Counted from the first letter of the stretch, positions 1 to 12,120 are shown. The stretch: DNA of 64,000 bases from Effrenium voratum (GCA_963377175.1 CAUJNA010001446.1:417922-481921); one strand, 5' to 3'. Notes: generated from the letters alone by a model not told the origin. Numbers and translations: made by a program.

Positions 1-120
1 TCCTTTAGGGTAAGTTTAGGGCCGGTTTGGGGTTGATTTACGGTTGGTTTACGGTTTGTTTGCTTTAAGGTTGGCGGGTTTGGTTTGGGGTTGGCTTGCC
101 AGGGGTCACAAATCCGATGA
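1..120 (+). repeat. degenerate TTTAGGG-like G-rich sequence
   Basis: The window opens with several copies of TTTAGGG mixed with GGTTTGGGG and TTTACGG variants. This resembles the heptanucleotide telomere repeat known from dinoflagellates and plants, but it is badly degraded. An ORF at 44-421 begins in it and has no recognisable protein signal. Confidence 0.5.
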
Positions 121-539
121 AAGTGTCATACCTGAAAAACACACGAGGTTCTTTGGAAAACTCCAGGCTGGAAAACACAACGTTTTCGAGTACAATGATT
201 TCCCCATAGATTTCTTCAAGTCATCATCCGAGCAAAAACATCATCTCGCCCTCAGAATCTCCTATTGCCCTCTCCCCTTTTTGCGCTCACAGCGAAATCA
301 GCTTCGCACTCACAACTCGGCATTGCAATTCCAATATGAAGGAAGCCGGGACCTACATAGTCAAAAGTGCCACCTTGATCCTTCCAAGAAGGCTGGCAAG
401 CTTGTGACATTTGTCAAGTAGCAATGCCATGATGAGAGCATGCGGGCTTCAAACCCCAAGCCTGAGGCAAAGCCATTTTTGCCCACGACTTACTTGACGT
501 CCATCCAACATCTCGAATTAGCGCATCCGGGATTGACCC

Positions 540-705
540 ATAAAAGCCCATAGAATTTCAACGCTGTGCTACGGGTTACTACGGGCTTTCCACGGTTCAG
601 CTACGGGTTAGACAACAAGATGTTCTCCAAAAACACAATTGTTTGTGGTAGCGCTTCGAGTTTGCTACAGGTCTCTACGGGCTTTCTACGGGTTTCTACG
701 TGTTA
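540..705 (+). repeat. CTACGGG(T/C)T short repeat cluster
   Basis: The motif CTACGGG followed by TT or CT recurs about seven times (for example near 572, 603, 676 and 688). It looks like another degenerate G-rich short repeat beside the telomere-like tract. No coding signal is seen between 120 and 1000. Confidence 0.45.
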
Positions 706-1019
706 GCCGCCAAAATCCCACCACATGTCCTCAAAAACGCAAACATCCTAAAACAGTCTCAAAAGGTGTCACTCGGGCTGTTTCGGGATTCCAGCGCCCA
801 CTTTTCAGGGCTGTTGCAGCGAAGGTAGTTAAAGACTGAAGCACTTGCGCAGCAGTATAGAGCCCTGCCCCTCGTTGAAAGCTGAATGGGTGATGCCTGT
901 GTGAACACACGGTGCTTTCAGAAAATCAAGAAAAACACGATGTTTTTGTCAGGGTACAACATTTTTACGGAAAGGTTCTTGAAGCCCTAGGTAGCGTAGT
1001 TTAGGGTGCTGTGAAATTG

Positions 1020-1715
1020 TTTTGGGTTAGTTTGGGTTGCTGTACGAGTGGTTTGCGGTTGGTTTAGGCTTGATTTGGTTCGGGATTGACTTAGAGTTGG
1101 TTTATGGTGTTTTGGGTTTGGTTCAGGGTTGGTTTCAGGCCTTTTCGATTGGTTTAGGGTTGGCTTGCGGTGTTTTAGGTTTTGTTGGAGGTTGGTGTAG
1201 GTTGTTTTCGATTGGTGTGGGTTAGCTTGGTGCGTTTTAGGGTTGGCTCAGGTTGGTTTAGGGTTGTTTTAGGAATACGTAGGGGTTGCTTTTAGGGTTA
1301 ATTTGGTTTGGGCTTGGTTTAGGGTCGGTTTAGGGTTGCTTTGGGGTTGGTGGGTTTGGTTTGGAGTTGGCTTAGGGTCGGTTTAGGGTTGGTTAGTTGT
1401 TTTTTACAGTTGGTTTAAAGTTGGTTTGGGTTAGGCTGGGTTGGTTTAGGAGTGGTTTAGGTTGTGTTTGGTTTGGAGTAAGGTCGGCCCAGGGTGGGTT
1501 TAGGGCTGCGGTAGGGTTGGTTTAGGTTTGGTTTAGGGTTTGTTTCGGGTAAGTTTTAACGTTTCTTTGGTCTGTTTTCGGGTGGTTTAGAATTGTTTAT
1601 GGTTGGTTTGGGCTAAGTTTAGGGCAGTTTAGGGTTTGTTTATGGTCGGTTTATGGTTGTCGGTTACGGTTCGTTTAGGGTTGGTTGCTTTAAAGTTGGT
1701 GGGTTTGGTTTGGGG
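1020..1715 (+). repeat. degenerate telomere-like array, GGTTTAGGGTTG family
   Basis: Nearly 700 bp are dominated by GGTTTAGGGTTGG and near variants, with TTTAGGG recurring many times. The unit fits the telomere repeat of dinoflagellates, but spacing and sequence have drifted. The G-rich strand points into the window, which is not the orientation of a left chromosome end, so this is best read as an interstitial or rearranged subtelomeric remnant. Predicted ORFs inside are repeat translations. Confidence 0.6.
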
Positions 1716-1785
1716 GTCCAGCCATCCGGCCTTCCGGCCTTCCGTTCTTCGGGCCATCCGGCCATCCGGCCACCCACAATTTGAT
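1716..1785. repeat. CCGGCC(A/T)T short tandem repeat
   Basis: About eight copies of an octamer-like CATCCGGC or CTTCCGGC motif directly follow the telomere-like array. It has no coding character. Confidence 0.5.
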
Positions 1786-3190
1786 CTACTCCACCTGTCA
1801 GGTTTTGCGCGACGGTTCCGGAACTTGCTTTTGCACGAAGCGATAATTTGGGGGCCATGAACACAATCACGTTTATCGGCGCGGGGAATTTACAACCCTG
1901 AATTCGGAGTTCTCGGCGTGAACAACTGCTTCATTGCTTCCCACAGGCTATCATGCGTGTTGCTTTGCCATTGGTACTTGTGCAAGTACTGCCACAGCTC
2001 GGGAGTGCCAGGCTTTGCCACGTGTAGTTTCAACGATTTTTGATTGCTAAACATCCATCTTGCAATTTTTCAAAGGAAACCGACTAACACAATTTGTTTT
2101 GTTTATCAAGCCTCCTGCTTCTAGCAGCCAGACCACAGGAGTGGAGTGCTGGCCATATTGCAGGGAGAGGTGCTAGGGCAGCCGGTGGGCAGAGTTGGAG
2201 CCCACTTACATGAAGCCCTCTGCTCTTGGAACCCTACGGCCCCAACACTGCAAAATGCGACCTCGGTTGCAACACAACGCTCACTGGCCACCAGGTTGGG
2301 GCCTGGTTCGCATCAATGTGCAAGCTCCAGATCATTTGGTCCTGGGCTGCTTGCAAAGCTTTGAGCCGGAGCCCCAAAGAAACCGGGCCAAGTCAACTCC
2401 GGATTTAGAACTTGGCAGATTCCTACGAGGCTTTTGCTGCGTTGGCGAGGAAGGGTAGCGTTCACTGTAAGTCAATGAGCGTTGAAGTCCAGTCCTGAGA
2501 ATTTAGTTGTTTGCACCTGCTAGCGTTTGTCGTTAGATCAGGTTTCATTCGCCCGACACTAGCTAACCAGATGCTTCTCAACAGGGAACATGCTTGATGA
2601 AGCCATGTTTGCGGCTTTCTGCGCCTCAATCCTGTGATGGTTTCCCCGATTGCCGTGAGGCCTCCATGTTTGTTTCTTTGGCATTTCAACGCTGAAGCTA
2701 TAGTATGTTTATTTTGACCAGAGCACCCGTGGTATCAGTGGAAGCTTCTTTCAGCCCGGTAGGCCTTCCATGTTGCCAGCCTTTTTCACCGCTTGTTCTG
2801 GTCCTGCGAGAGCCATAAAGGGGGGCTCTATGCAAACATATTGAATTTTCTGATCCCAGCAATTTAATCTATCGCTTTTTGACCAGTGTTGCCAGTTCGG
2901 ACGTGCAGAACACGCGAACTGCAATGTGAATTCGGCTATTTTAGGCGGGGCAGAAGCATTCTCAAACTGCACTACCTGCCCGATCAATCCGCCAGGTTCT
3001 ACTACCCTCCCGGAAAGAATGGAAACAGAGACCATGCAAGGGGTCCTCTGAAAGGCATTTCCTTTAACAGGCCCTCATCAATTTCTACAGTTCTACCTAA
3101 TCATTTCCTTGGTAGGGTTTTTCCTCCCGGTAGTGTGGATCCTGATAGTTTTCCTTGGTAGTTTTCCTTGCCAGATCCCTGGTATTTCTT
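1786..3190. other. no supported gene
   Basis: I see no exon with a protein-like frame, acceptor and donor here. Small ORFs at 2146-2689 and 2751-3161 overlap on both strands and lack any recognisable motif or codon bias. Confidence 0.4.
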
Positions 3191-3192
3191 CA

Positions 3193-3250
3193 TCCTGCCT
3201 TGTGGATAAGCCTTGTGGATAAGCCTTGTGGATAACTAGGATAAGCCTAG
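3193..3250. repeat. short tandem repeat, unit ATAAGCCTTGTGG
   Basis: The 13-base unit GATAAGCCTTGTG occurs about three times in a row and then decays into GATAACTAGGATAAGCC, ending a few bases upstream of the exon-like segment at 3259. Confidence 0.7.
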
Positions 3251-3258
3251 TTTACAAG

Positions 3259-3372
3259 GTCGTGTTCTTCCCCATGTCCCGTGGAGCCTTCGGGGTGTCT
3301 CCCCCGAGGCGCTACCCGGCGATGATCTCCGCCATCCGGGCAGCCGAGCTCAGCGAGGCCCAGAGCGAGGAG
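3259..3372 (+). CDS. exon-like segment of an unidentified gene (38 codons)
   Basis: A GC-rich open segment is bounded by an AAG|G acceptor and a good donor, GAG|GTGAGG, and is exactly 114 nt with phase 0 at both ends. The reading frame is rich in G or C at third positions, encodes VVFFPMSRGAFGVSPPRR near its start and ends in acidic SEAQSEE. I do not recognise the family. The longer ORF beyond 3372 runs into the presumed intron. An antisense ORF over the same bases is a GC-rich shadow. Confidence 0.45.
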
Positions 3373-5522
3373 GTGAGGTGCACCTACAAGATCACGCCTC
3401 CGCCTCGGATGCGGTGGCCATGGGAGGGCCCAGCCCCAAAACCCACCAAAAGGAGGCGAAGACCAGGAAAACCATGTGGATTTTGACAAAGGGTCGGTTG
3501 CCCCTTTTTTGAGCCCCGTTTGACTTGAGAGGGGACTGATTCCGATTTTTCTCGAGTTTTGAGAAGTTACGTCAAATACACCTTGTCTGGGTGCTCATAT
3601 GGCTGTCAAGCTGGTTGGAGCTTCCGGCAGCCCCTTTGACGGTGTTAGCTGGCATGGAGAGTGGAGGATCTTCCGTTTGCGGTTTATGCAATGTTCGCCC
3701 CGCCGTTTCTCCGCGTTCTTTCATGCAGACCCAAGAATAAGAGACGGCTCAGCTTCAGGAGTGCCAAAGCAAACAGTTCAACAACCAGGAGTGACCCATG
3801 AAAGGTAGGAGTGCACAAAAGTTCTTTTCATGGTGACTGGACTCCAGCAAGGAGGCTCAGCACAGGCCCATTGTTTGAGGCAGGCTGTATGTAAATTTTA
3901 AACTACGTTGAACTTTGAGTGGGTCCGAATGGGTCCGAATGCTTGAAAGTGTGAGAATTGGCACCGATGGGATATGCAAGAACCGCGAAAGCACAATGCT
4001 TGCGCACCCCCTTTGTTTGTGTTTGGGTCACATGTGAAGAGACGCTGAACCTCCAAGGTGCTAGAACCCATGCTGGGGAATGGGTCAAGCAAGTTGGCGA
4101 AAACTAGCTGCTCTATGCTTCGCGAGCGAGAGATCTCTAAGCTTCAGATTATTTTAGGGGCTGAGCTTCCCACAATGCTTCCTTCCCCCCTGGTTTTACT
4201 TGCTTGCTTCCCCCCTCCGACCTGGCAGGGTCTGATTTCCCCTTGTCCGCCTCGCGCCCCACCATCACATTCCCAGAGTGACAGTCGCGTCCGCTAGGGG
4301 GTCTTTTGCATTAGGACCGAGTCCAAGTTTGGATCTGAATGACTTTCTGGTGTTCATTTAAGGATGTTCCTGGGTTGTAAATGCCGTTGTGTGAGGGTGG
4401 CAAGCTTCGTTCACCCGCCTCTAGCAAGGCCACACAAAACATGTTAAACCCCGCTTTCCCTGATTTGGACCCAGGCTTATCAGGCTTGGCCTCACTTAAG
4501 CTGTTGGCATTGAGATTTGGACAGACTTGATCTGGCTCGACTGCATGTCTGCGCTCGCTCAGGAGGCTCTGGCTTTCACTCCCAACGGCCCAGCGCTGAG
4601 ATCGGGTTCGCAAAGTCTCCGGATTAGAGGGCATAGGTTTCTTGGGGCCACCAGGACCCCGGATAGGAGAGGATTGTCTGCCATGCAGGGCGGGTCCTGA
4701 CACCCATCCTGCACCAACATAGGTTTGAGACTATCGACATGATCTGCTTGCCTTGACACGTTCGGGCAGGTGTCAGAGCCTGCAGCACGTTGCAAGTGGC
4801 TCTGAAGTTAAGGCGTACCCATAGTTGCACACACACACACAAACACCAGTTGATTTGCGATGCCAGTGGCGATCGCCAAATGAAGTCGGACGTAGCGAAG
4901 ATGTGTGTTGCTATAGAAGGCTGCCTGCTGCTTCATGCCGTTGCAATGGTGTTTCGGCGACCGCTTTGAATGTCTCTGTCCAGCATGTTTGTGATATGTT
5001 CAGGCCAGCCGCTTGTCCATTTCGTTTCTGGGTGAGCTTTGTGTTCTGTGCGTGTTGGCTCCGCTTGCTTTGTGCTTGCTTCAGTCTTAGGCTGGAATTG
5101 AAACGTGCGCCCCAAACGAGCATACGCAACATACGCAGGGATGGGTCGAGTTTTGCTGTTGTGCAATGAGCATTTCGCCAACACGCTGCCAATTTTGCAA
5201 GAGTTCTTTTCCCGCTTGGTCCACAATATTTAGGTTTCTGTTTTGGTCGGTGTTCGCTTTGGAGGGCTTTTGCGAAGCTGTTGTCCCAATCCTTGCACCA
5301 TGTCTCAGCCCCAAGCATGGCTCCTCGTTTGTTGATCTTTGGATCTTTTGACGCATGCTCCTTTCAACGTTTTGGAGTCCAAGAGCTGTTACATGCATTG
5401 AGCCTACAAAAGCTTATAAGTAGCCTTGAACCTCCGACTCCAAACGCTCCTCCAAAGGCTGCGTATTACATTCTATGATATGGTATTGGTTAGATTCGAT
5501 TATGTTGAAGTCTGTGGTCACA

Positions 5523-5637
5523 TTATATCACACATATATATATATATATATATGTATATACATATACAACATTACATATGCATATATAAACACATATATA
5601 TATATATATATGTAGATTAATATATATATATATATAA
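5523..5637. repeat. AT microsatellite with interruptions
   Basis: Several (TA)n blocks separated by GTATATACATATACAACATTACATATG-like spacers form a partly palindromic AT-rich tract. It would melt or form hairpins easily. An antisense ORF reading YIYIYIN arises from it and is not a gene. Confidence 0.8.
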
Positions 5638-5701
5638 CGCTTAGGTTTTACGTTGAGCCTCCAAGAGATCGGATTTTTGGCAAACCGGTGCATGCTCCAA
5701 G

Positions 5702-5779
5702 GTCCACCGGGTGGAGCCCGCCAAGGGCCGGGTGAGCTTCGAGGTGGACCGCCAAGCCACCGGCCTGGTGCTCCGCGAG
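5702..5779 (+). CDS. exon-like segment of an unidentified gene (about 26 codons)
   Basis: After an AAG|G acceptor the frame GTC-CAC-CGG-GTG-GAG has almost only G or C at third positions and encodes VHRVEPAKGRVSFEVDRQ and then ATGLVLRE. It may end at GAG|GCCGGG (5779) or at CGG|GCAAGA (5791), both GC donors in phase 0. It fits in phase behind the segment at 3259-3372, so the two may be neighbouring exons, though this is only inferred. Family unknown. Confidence 0.45.
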
Positions 5780-5859
5780 GCCGGGAACCGGGCAAGAACA
5801 TGACAGGCCACATGCCGTTGGCTCTGTTTTTCATGTTTCTTGTTGTTTTTTTTGTGTGT

Positions 5860-5995
5860 CTTCCTTGTTTGTTTGTTTGTTTGTTTGTTTGTTTTTGTCT
5901 TGCTTTTCCTTGTTTGTTTGTTTGGTTGTCTGTTTGTTGTTGTCCCGTTTTTCCTTGTTTGTTTGTGTTCGTTTGTGTGTGTGTGTGTGTTTTTA
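5860..5995. repeat. (TTTG)n / (TGTT)n microsatellite
   Basis: Runs of TTTG and TGTT alternate with CTTGC and CTTTTCC interruptions and end in a short (GT)n tract. Predicted proteins FVCLFVCLF are repeat translations in all frames. Confidence 0.8.
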
Positions 5996-6721
5996 TTCGA
6001 GGGTGCCTTTTTGCAGGTTGGCTTTGAAGGGACACTAAGGTAAGGCCGACATGCGTTGGCGTTCCCACAATTCGACACACACCCAATTTGTCGAGGAGAA
6101 AATGCAAGTGAAGGGATGACTAATATGTGGGGATTGTGCCTACTTTCCCCCAGCTGTAGGGCTTTTGGGTACTCAACCCTAGAATTGGCTGGTGCCGGAC
6201 AGCAATTTGGTGAGTTTAAGCCTGCCGCCAGCTAACACGAAACACACGACAGCACTCCTTTTAGGAGAAGTTATTTTCCAGAGGCCCCCCAGTCAGGCTG
6301 CAGCTCAGCGACAAGGCATAGGGACTCTGAAGGAGATCTTTTTGCCATGCTGGTCCATGTCCCCATACTGAGGCAGACGAACGCACACACACACACCCTC
6401 AAACGGACGCCATACCATGCAGTTCAGGGCAGGTTCAAGGAGGGGCAGATGCCGCGCAATTAAGAGCAAATACCTCCAGAACCCGCAGCTCAAAACAGCG
6501 TGCGGTGAGCCACGCTTATCGTGCTTTCTTTAGGATGTAAGTAGCGTGCAGCTTGTTTGCAAAAACAAGCGTTAACGACATTGAAAATGCATAGATGTTT
6601 GTCCCCAGGCAGGCCAGAGCATTGTTCACGGTCTTTGTCTTCTAACCAGTAGTATTTGTTGATGTGTTTGTTCCCGAGGCATGTAAATCTTCTTCAGACA
6701 ATTCTTTGTGATGCTTGTCAG

Positions 6722-6760
6722 GCCGAAGGATGGGGACCCCACGCTGTTCTTCGTACCGGC
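6722..6760 (+). CDS. possible 39-nt microexon
   Basis: CAG|G acceptor and a GC|GTGAGC donor enclose 39 nt whose frame with the best third-position bias reads PKDGDPTLFFVP. It starts with the third base of a codon and ends in phase 2. The donor is close to consensus. Family unknown and the join to the upstream segments is not established. Confidence 0.3.
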
Positions 6761-6955
6761 GTGAGCAGGGCAATACCCCCTGGAACTCCTTCAGACGCTT
6801 CCCGTCAAGTTTTCGGCTGGGTCCAGAAAACTTGCTGGTGCTCAGTAGGGAATGAGGGAATGAACCCATGGATTCCCTTGAAAGGAAACCACAAGGGATG
6901 GTTTCTAGGGGTCATTCCTTCCCTCCCTGCAGACCAGCAATAACATGCCACCTGC

Positions 6956-7090
6956 GATGTCTCTCGTCGCCAGGCGACGGGATTTTGGCAGGTCCGGCCA
7001 GGGCAAAACGCTTCTGAAAGCCGCGTGGTTTTCAGAGAGCTCCGGCTGCAAGGGGGGGCGAGTGTGTGTGTGTCAAGCGGACGGCAAGTA
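6956..7090 (+). CDS. 45-codon ORF with a Walker A-like motif (doubtful)
   Basis: An ATG-initiated frame at 6956 encodes MSLVARRRDF followed by GRSGQGKTLLKAAW, which fits GxxxxGK[ST] exactly, and ends at a stop after a GT repeat. A Walker A match alone is weak, the ORF is short, and no Walker B or other NTPase motif is visible nearby. It could be an exon of a P-loop protein or chance. Confidence 0.15.
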
Positions 7091-7165
7091 GCCACAAGTT
7101 GTGGTTTCCTGAAAGCACACGGCTTTTGGCATACGTGCTTTATCCAGCTAATGTATGTTTTTTAA

Positions 7166-7186
7166 TAGAGAGAGAGAGAGAGAGCG
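7166..7186. repeat. (AG)n microsatellite
   Basis: About ten AG dinucleotides in a row. Confidence 0.85.
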
Positions 7187-10100
7187 TGAATCTTTGTGGA
7201 ACGGTGAGTTCGGATCTTTGTTTGACGTTGAGCTGGGTTCCCCAATCCCAAGCAGGGCTGAGCTTGGCGCTTTTTGGGGATTCCCACAGCAATGGCAGCC
7301 AGAGGTGTGGAGCAGTTGCTTCACAAATATAGCAGATAAGCCAAGCACATCCAACCACAAAACATCGGCGGATGTTGGGTGCCTGTTGTTTTCCTCAGCC
7401 TGTTTTCTCGATCCGTCAATTTGCATGAGCACCCAAAAGTGGCTTAAGTGAGCGTGGGTGGGACCTTATGAAGAGGTTGGTCACTGGGGAAGTTTGTGCT
7501 TGGCGTCAGAGAGCCCAAGTAATTACCTGGGTTTAGTACTGGGCAGGGTGGCTGATCGCCTACCAGGTAAGCTGTCCTACGGCCTTCAACATGGTGCGCA
7601 GCAATCGCTTGAGGAGTGGTAGCTTTGTTGTCCCCTTGCCTGGAGCCTTGATGAGCAACCGGCTTCAAGAAAGCGGATCGGTGTTAGCAGGCGCGAGACC
7701 AACTTGATTTTTGGGGGCAAGTGCAAGGTCCGCATTGCGGAAGGATCACTTTTTGTTGCGCAAGGCCTGGAGAGGCCGCCAGAAGCAAAGGAATCCATCG
7801 CAGAACGTAGGGGACACGGGACAATCATCCGGGATTCGGTCGAATTGGAGGCGGGGCTGAGGTCTATGCCCACGCCTCTGAGCTTATGCCCAGCTGGCTA
7901 ATCGAGTATGGCGCCAGGAGAGGTTGAGCAATGTTGTCCGTGCAGTGAGGGAGGAAGCGAGGGAGAGAGAGTGAGAGAGGGAGATAATAAGGAGACCGGG
8001 CAGCTTGGCAGCTGGATTGTGTTTAGACTTTTTGTTTTTAACGGGGTGTTCGTGGGTGCTTGTCAGCTTGATGTGACAAAAACGCGCTATGTTTTGTGTG
8101 TTGAACCCGGCTCACCTCGTGCATTCTTTTAAGACTGTATATGAAGCGGTGCTTTTGCAAGGAGAGTACTGGGCACATCATTGGGAGCATTACCTTGCTA
8201 CCTCCTCGCCACCCAGGGAAAGGCAGCAGTGCAACGTCTGAACCATGTTGTGAGTCGCTAGCAACCGCCAGTGTACCAACCATTGATTTCGTTGACTCAG
8301 TTTTCCAAACCCAAATCAGAGTTTATTGGCTCGATTCACCTTGCGAGCTGATTTGTGCATCTTTTATCCCATGCAAGCAGCCCATGTTTCGTGTTTTGTA
8401 AAAGCGCTTCGGTACGGCATTTATATTCGCAACTTTGTTCAACTCGTCACTCTGAGCGTTTGGTTTGTGACTTTACGATCAGCTTTTTTTGTCACTTCCT
8501 GCCAACGGGCACAGTGGTGCATTCCGGGCATTTTACGCCTCCTGGAAAGCTTGTTTCGTTTGTTTCCCTTTACCGGGCCAAATTTCTTCCCTGCCAAAAG
8601 CTGGTTTTACCGCAGCTTGTTTCGACCGCCGCACGGTCACCAGGAAGTGCTTGCATCGAGCCACGGCCTGGCTGAAGCCATATGCAGAGCAGTCCCTCGG
8701 CTGCCGCGAGTCGTTGGCGTTGACCTTCGGCATGTTGGTAAAGCCCAGGTCTGCTTTGGTGTTTTGCTGACTGGCTGGTAAAATCCCCGGTTGGGTTTTG
8801 CGACTTTTGTATCTTCTTGTTCCAAGTGGTGCAGGCCCAAGCTAGAATATAATGTCTTCTTTTATTTTGGCGCAAGGAAGCAAGCAAGCGGCCTTGATCA
8901 ATCCACTTAGTGTCATGTCCAGCGAAGGAATGGCATGGGGTGTCAGCAGAGTGGCCAATGCAGGGTTTTGCGACTGGGCTGCGTCTTGAATTTCCAATAG
9001 TTGAGCACGCCTATGCTGCCTTGTTTGCTACAGCGGATGTTCGCATGTAGAGGTCGTCCATGTTCAGCACAGGATGCGCAAGAAAGTAGCCTAGTATCAT
9101 AGACAGACTCTAGACGTCTGGCTTGAGCACGACAAGGATCACAACAGGTGCAGCTTGCACGTATGGCCACCTGTGCTACGGGACACCATTGACTGGTCAC
9201 CGGTTTGTCTTTTCCACATCTCGCAGGAAGCCCTTTTGGTGGAGGAAAGATCTTTGAATAACTTGTGCAAATCTGAAGTGTCATTCGCTCGCCAAGGACT
9301 GTGCTGATTCCGTATTGGTCTAATTTCTTCGCCTTGTTGCATGCTGCATTGCGGCTGATGCACACAGATTCTTCAATTGCGCATTTTTTTAGTGGTCCTT
9401 TTCTCCCTTCTTTCCCAGGTTCCCTTGCTGAGCTACAACGAAAAAATGAGTGCCACTGGGCTGAGATGTGCGTCGCAGGTTGTGGCAGTCGACCCTGAGA
9501 GATGGCGAATAGCACGCGCTGTCCGTTTTTGCTTGCAGATCTTGCGGGGTTTGAGTGCGGTTCTTGAATTGGAATGTTGGACTGTGAACCCCCGCTCCCG
9601 TTCGCACAGCCCTCAAGGCCGATCCAATGGGACTTGATTCATGCATCCGGATTTATCCCAAACTGAAAAGTCAGATGTCCTTTTATAAGTCGGATGTCCA
9701 ATTAGCACAAACTGAAAAGTCGGATGAGCACAACTGATTCATGGATCGGATTGATCCCAAGCTGTTGTGCTCATCAGGTGTCCTTTCAACCCGAAGGTTT
9801 GCTCGCTCACGCTTGGCCCTTTACGCGGCGCCCGATGGCTATTTGAGCTGGGCAGCGCTTGGGCTCGATGCTTGGGCACGGATTGGCTTCGTGCTCTGGC
9901 CATCAAAGCACAATTCGAAGTGGACGTCTGACTGGAGACCTAGTTGGATACAATGAAGCTGACAGATGCCCCTCAAATTTCTGAGCTACTGCATTGCAGC
10001 TCCCTGCGAGCCATACATTTACAGGCGCCAGCGCTGAGTTTCAAGCCCGTGTCAGTTTGTGTGGACGGCTGGAGGAGAAAAAGTGCCTTGACCACAGTAG

Positions 10101-12120
10101 CCAACTTAGATGGGCTGGGTGTCATCATGAACCTGCTTGTAGCTTGGATGCTGGCCCCGGAGAGCCAGGGCTGTTAGACGTAACCCTGAAAATCATGGGC
10201 ATGGTCCAAGCTTGGACCCCTTTGTTTGAGCCTGCATCAGAGTCGTGCGTTCTGCTCCATCGATGTGCAACCTTTACGCCTGAGGGCCCAGAGTGCTTCA
10301 GCTAGGGCCACAGGAGCGCGTCCATGGCTCACCAAATGTCCAGCTTTTTTTGCTCGTGCCGGGCGTTTGAACTGCTTCAAAAGTTCGGCAGGTGTTTGTT
10401 TGAGCTCTTCACGCTACTCTTAAGGCACCACCTCCAGTTTGTTGACTTTGGGATTCAAATCTCCAGTCATGAAGGTTTATCCTGGCGGAGGTTTCTTGGC
10501 CTTTCCACACATTTTCCTAATTTTCCAAGGGCTGGGATCTCCCAAGCTGCGGCCCATGGCCATGGATCACTCCATAGGCGGGCATGGTGTCGCCGTCGCT
10601 TTCCGGCCCACTGCTGTCTGGACCCGAGAGATGCAGACATGTCTGAGAACGTGCGCAGCCCAGCCCTGCGACTTAAACTTTTGTAATTTGTAAGGGTTGC
10701 CTCTTTTCAACAAAAGCTGCCACTGCGGCGGCCTTCGCACGCAACTTTCAGGACATGCCTTGGGCTCCTTGCAGTTGCGATCCATTCCGTTCCAGACCCA
10801 CCAAAACGAACCCACATGGAGACGCCTGCATTTTATAGTATCGCCTGTGGACACTTCATGGGAGTGTCAGAGGGGTTCTCACGCAAAGCTCCAATATGTA
10901 TATTATACATGAATACAACATGTGCACGCCGTTAGTCCATGACCGTGGCAATGGTTGTCTACACATAATATGCGGAAACTACAACTAGCGATATCAAACT
11001 CGAGGAGCCAGCTTAGCAATGCAATCCATTTGAGCAGCGCCCGTCAACGCCCCATTGTCAGCTTTGTAGGTTGTCCTACTACTGCCTGGCTTCATTTGGG
11101 ATATAGAGAGGCTTATGTAAACCTTCACAACCTTGTTAGAACCAGATGGGCTTGGAGTGGGTTGAAAGGTTCTAGCCTGGCCCCTGTCCATCTTCTATTG
11201 GAATCCAAAGCGCCCGAACCCGCATTGGCTATTTCTGAGGCGGTGCTACTGCCTAACTTCCTCGCCTGCAAAGCTACAGCCAAGTTGGTAGAACTCAAGG
11301 TCAACGGCTTTGGCGTGTGTGTGTCCTTTTAAGCCAGTTTCGCTGAAATGGAGGAATTCCACCTAGTTTCAGCTTGACTTTTTCCATGCCATGAAACTGG
11401 AACCCAATCCATTGATACGCATTGGTCTCATGAGAGCTTTCCATATCTCTTCATTGGTCATTTCACGGCCCCCTGTCGTCGGACTCGCCAGAAGCCCAGC
11501 CGCTGCCGGGCTGCTCCGCGCCTCGGATTCCACGGGCCGGGTTTCGTTGTTTGCCCGTGAGGTTGGGTTTACCACCCCTTTGTCACATCTGATGTTTGAT
11601 TCTATTCGCCACCCCCGAGAATGTGCCATGAATTGGGCATGCGGCATCTTGTGGGCAGATGTCAGAATGAAAGTGAGGCCTTGGCTTGCCAGCCGATTCC
11701 TCCAGCGTAGAAATGAGCGTCATTCCCTCCGTGCAGTTCTGCTTATTTGCTTTGCAAGGTTTGAAGGTTGTAATTGTTGGGCCGGACCTTGACCCATGCT
11801 TTGGGCCGTCCAGCTATGCCAGTCAAAGAACAATCACGCCGTCTCGTTCGATCCAGGGGCCAGCCACATGCTTTTGCCCATGGGCCAAGGGGCCCATCTT
11901 TAGCGCTCGCTGAGGTCACACCACGAGCTTCTCGTCCGCATGCTGGGGTTGGGAATTGCAGGCTCGAACCCCTTCCTGTTGAAAGCAAACGCGGCACCCT
12001 CAACTGGCAGCTTTTGCTCTTGGCCAATGGTAAAAGAAGCAAATCAGAGGTGCCGGAGTCCTCTGTTTGAAATCCTCGCCGAAGACATTGCTTTGTGAAC
12101 ATTCTGAGTTCCACGACTCT
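7187..12120. other. about 4.9 kb without a supported gene
   Basis: Several open segments occur (for example 7704-7901, 8600-8760, 9741-9956, 11391-11792) but none has a recognisable motif, and competing frames are equally open. The segment at 8648-8740 (EVLASSHGLAEAICRAVP) sits between a CAG|G and a GTAAAG site and could be an exon. The segment near 11470-11558 ends at GTGAGG with good third-position bias but lacks a convincing acceptor. Confidence 0.35.
9723..9775. repeat. perfect 12-bp inverted repeat (hairpin)
   Basis: GATGAGCACAAC at 9723-9734 is answered by its exact reverse complement GTTGTGCTCATC at 9764-9775, giving a 12-bp stem with a 29-nt loop. It lies in a patch with imperfect direct repeats (GATTCATG...GGAT...ATCCCAA...CTG near 9637 and 9737). 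Confidence 0.75.

Noticed and set aside
5523..6107. 194-codon antisense ORF
   Set aside because: It is formed by the (TTTG)n and AT repeats plus the shadow of the GC-rich + strand segment at 5702.
11369..11792. Overlapping ORFs on both strands (92 and 133 codons)
   Set aside because: Both are open across the same GC-rich stretch and neither has a motif or a complete pair of splice sites. One frame ends at a GTGAGG donor but has no AG|G acceptor.
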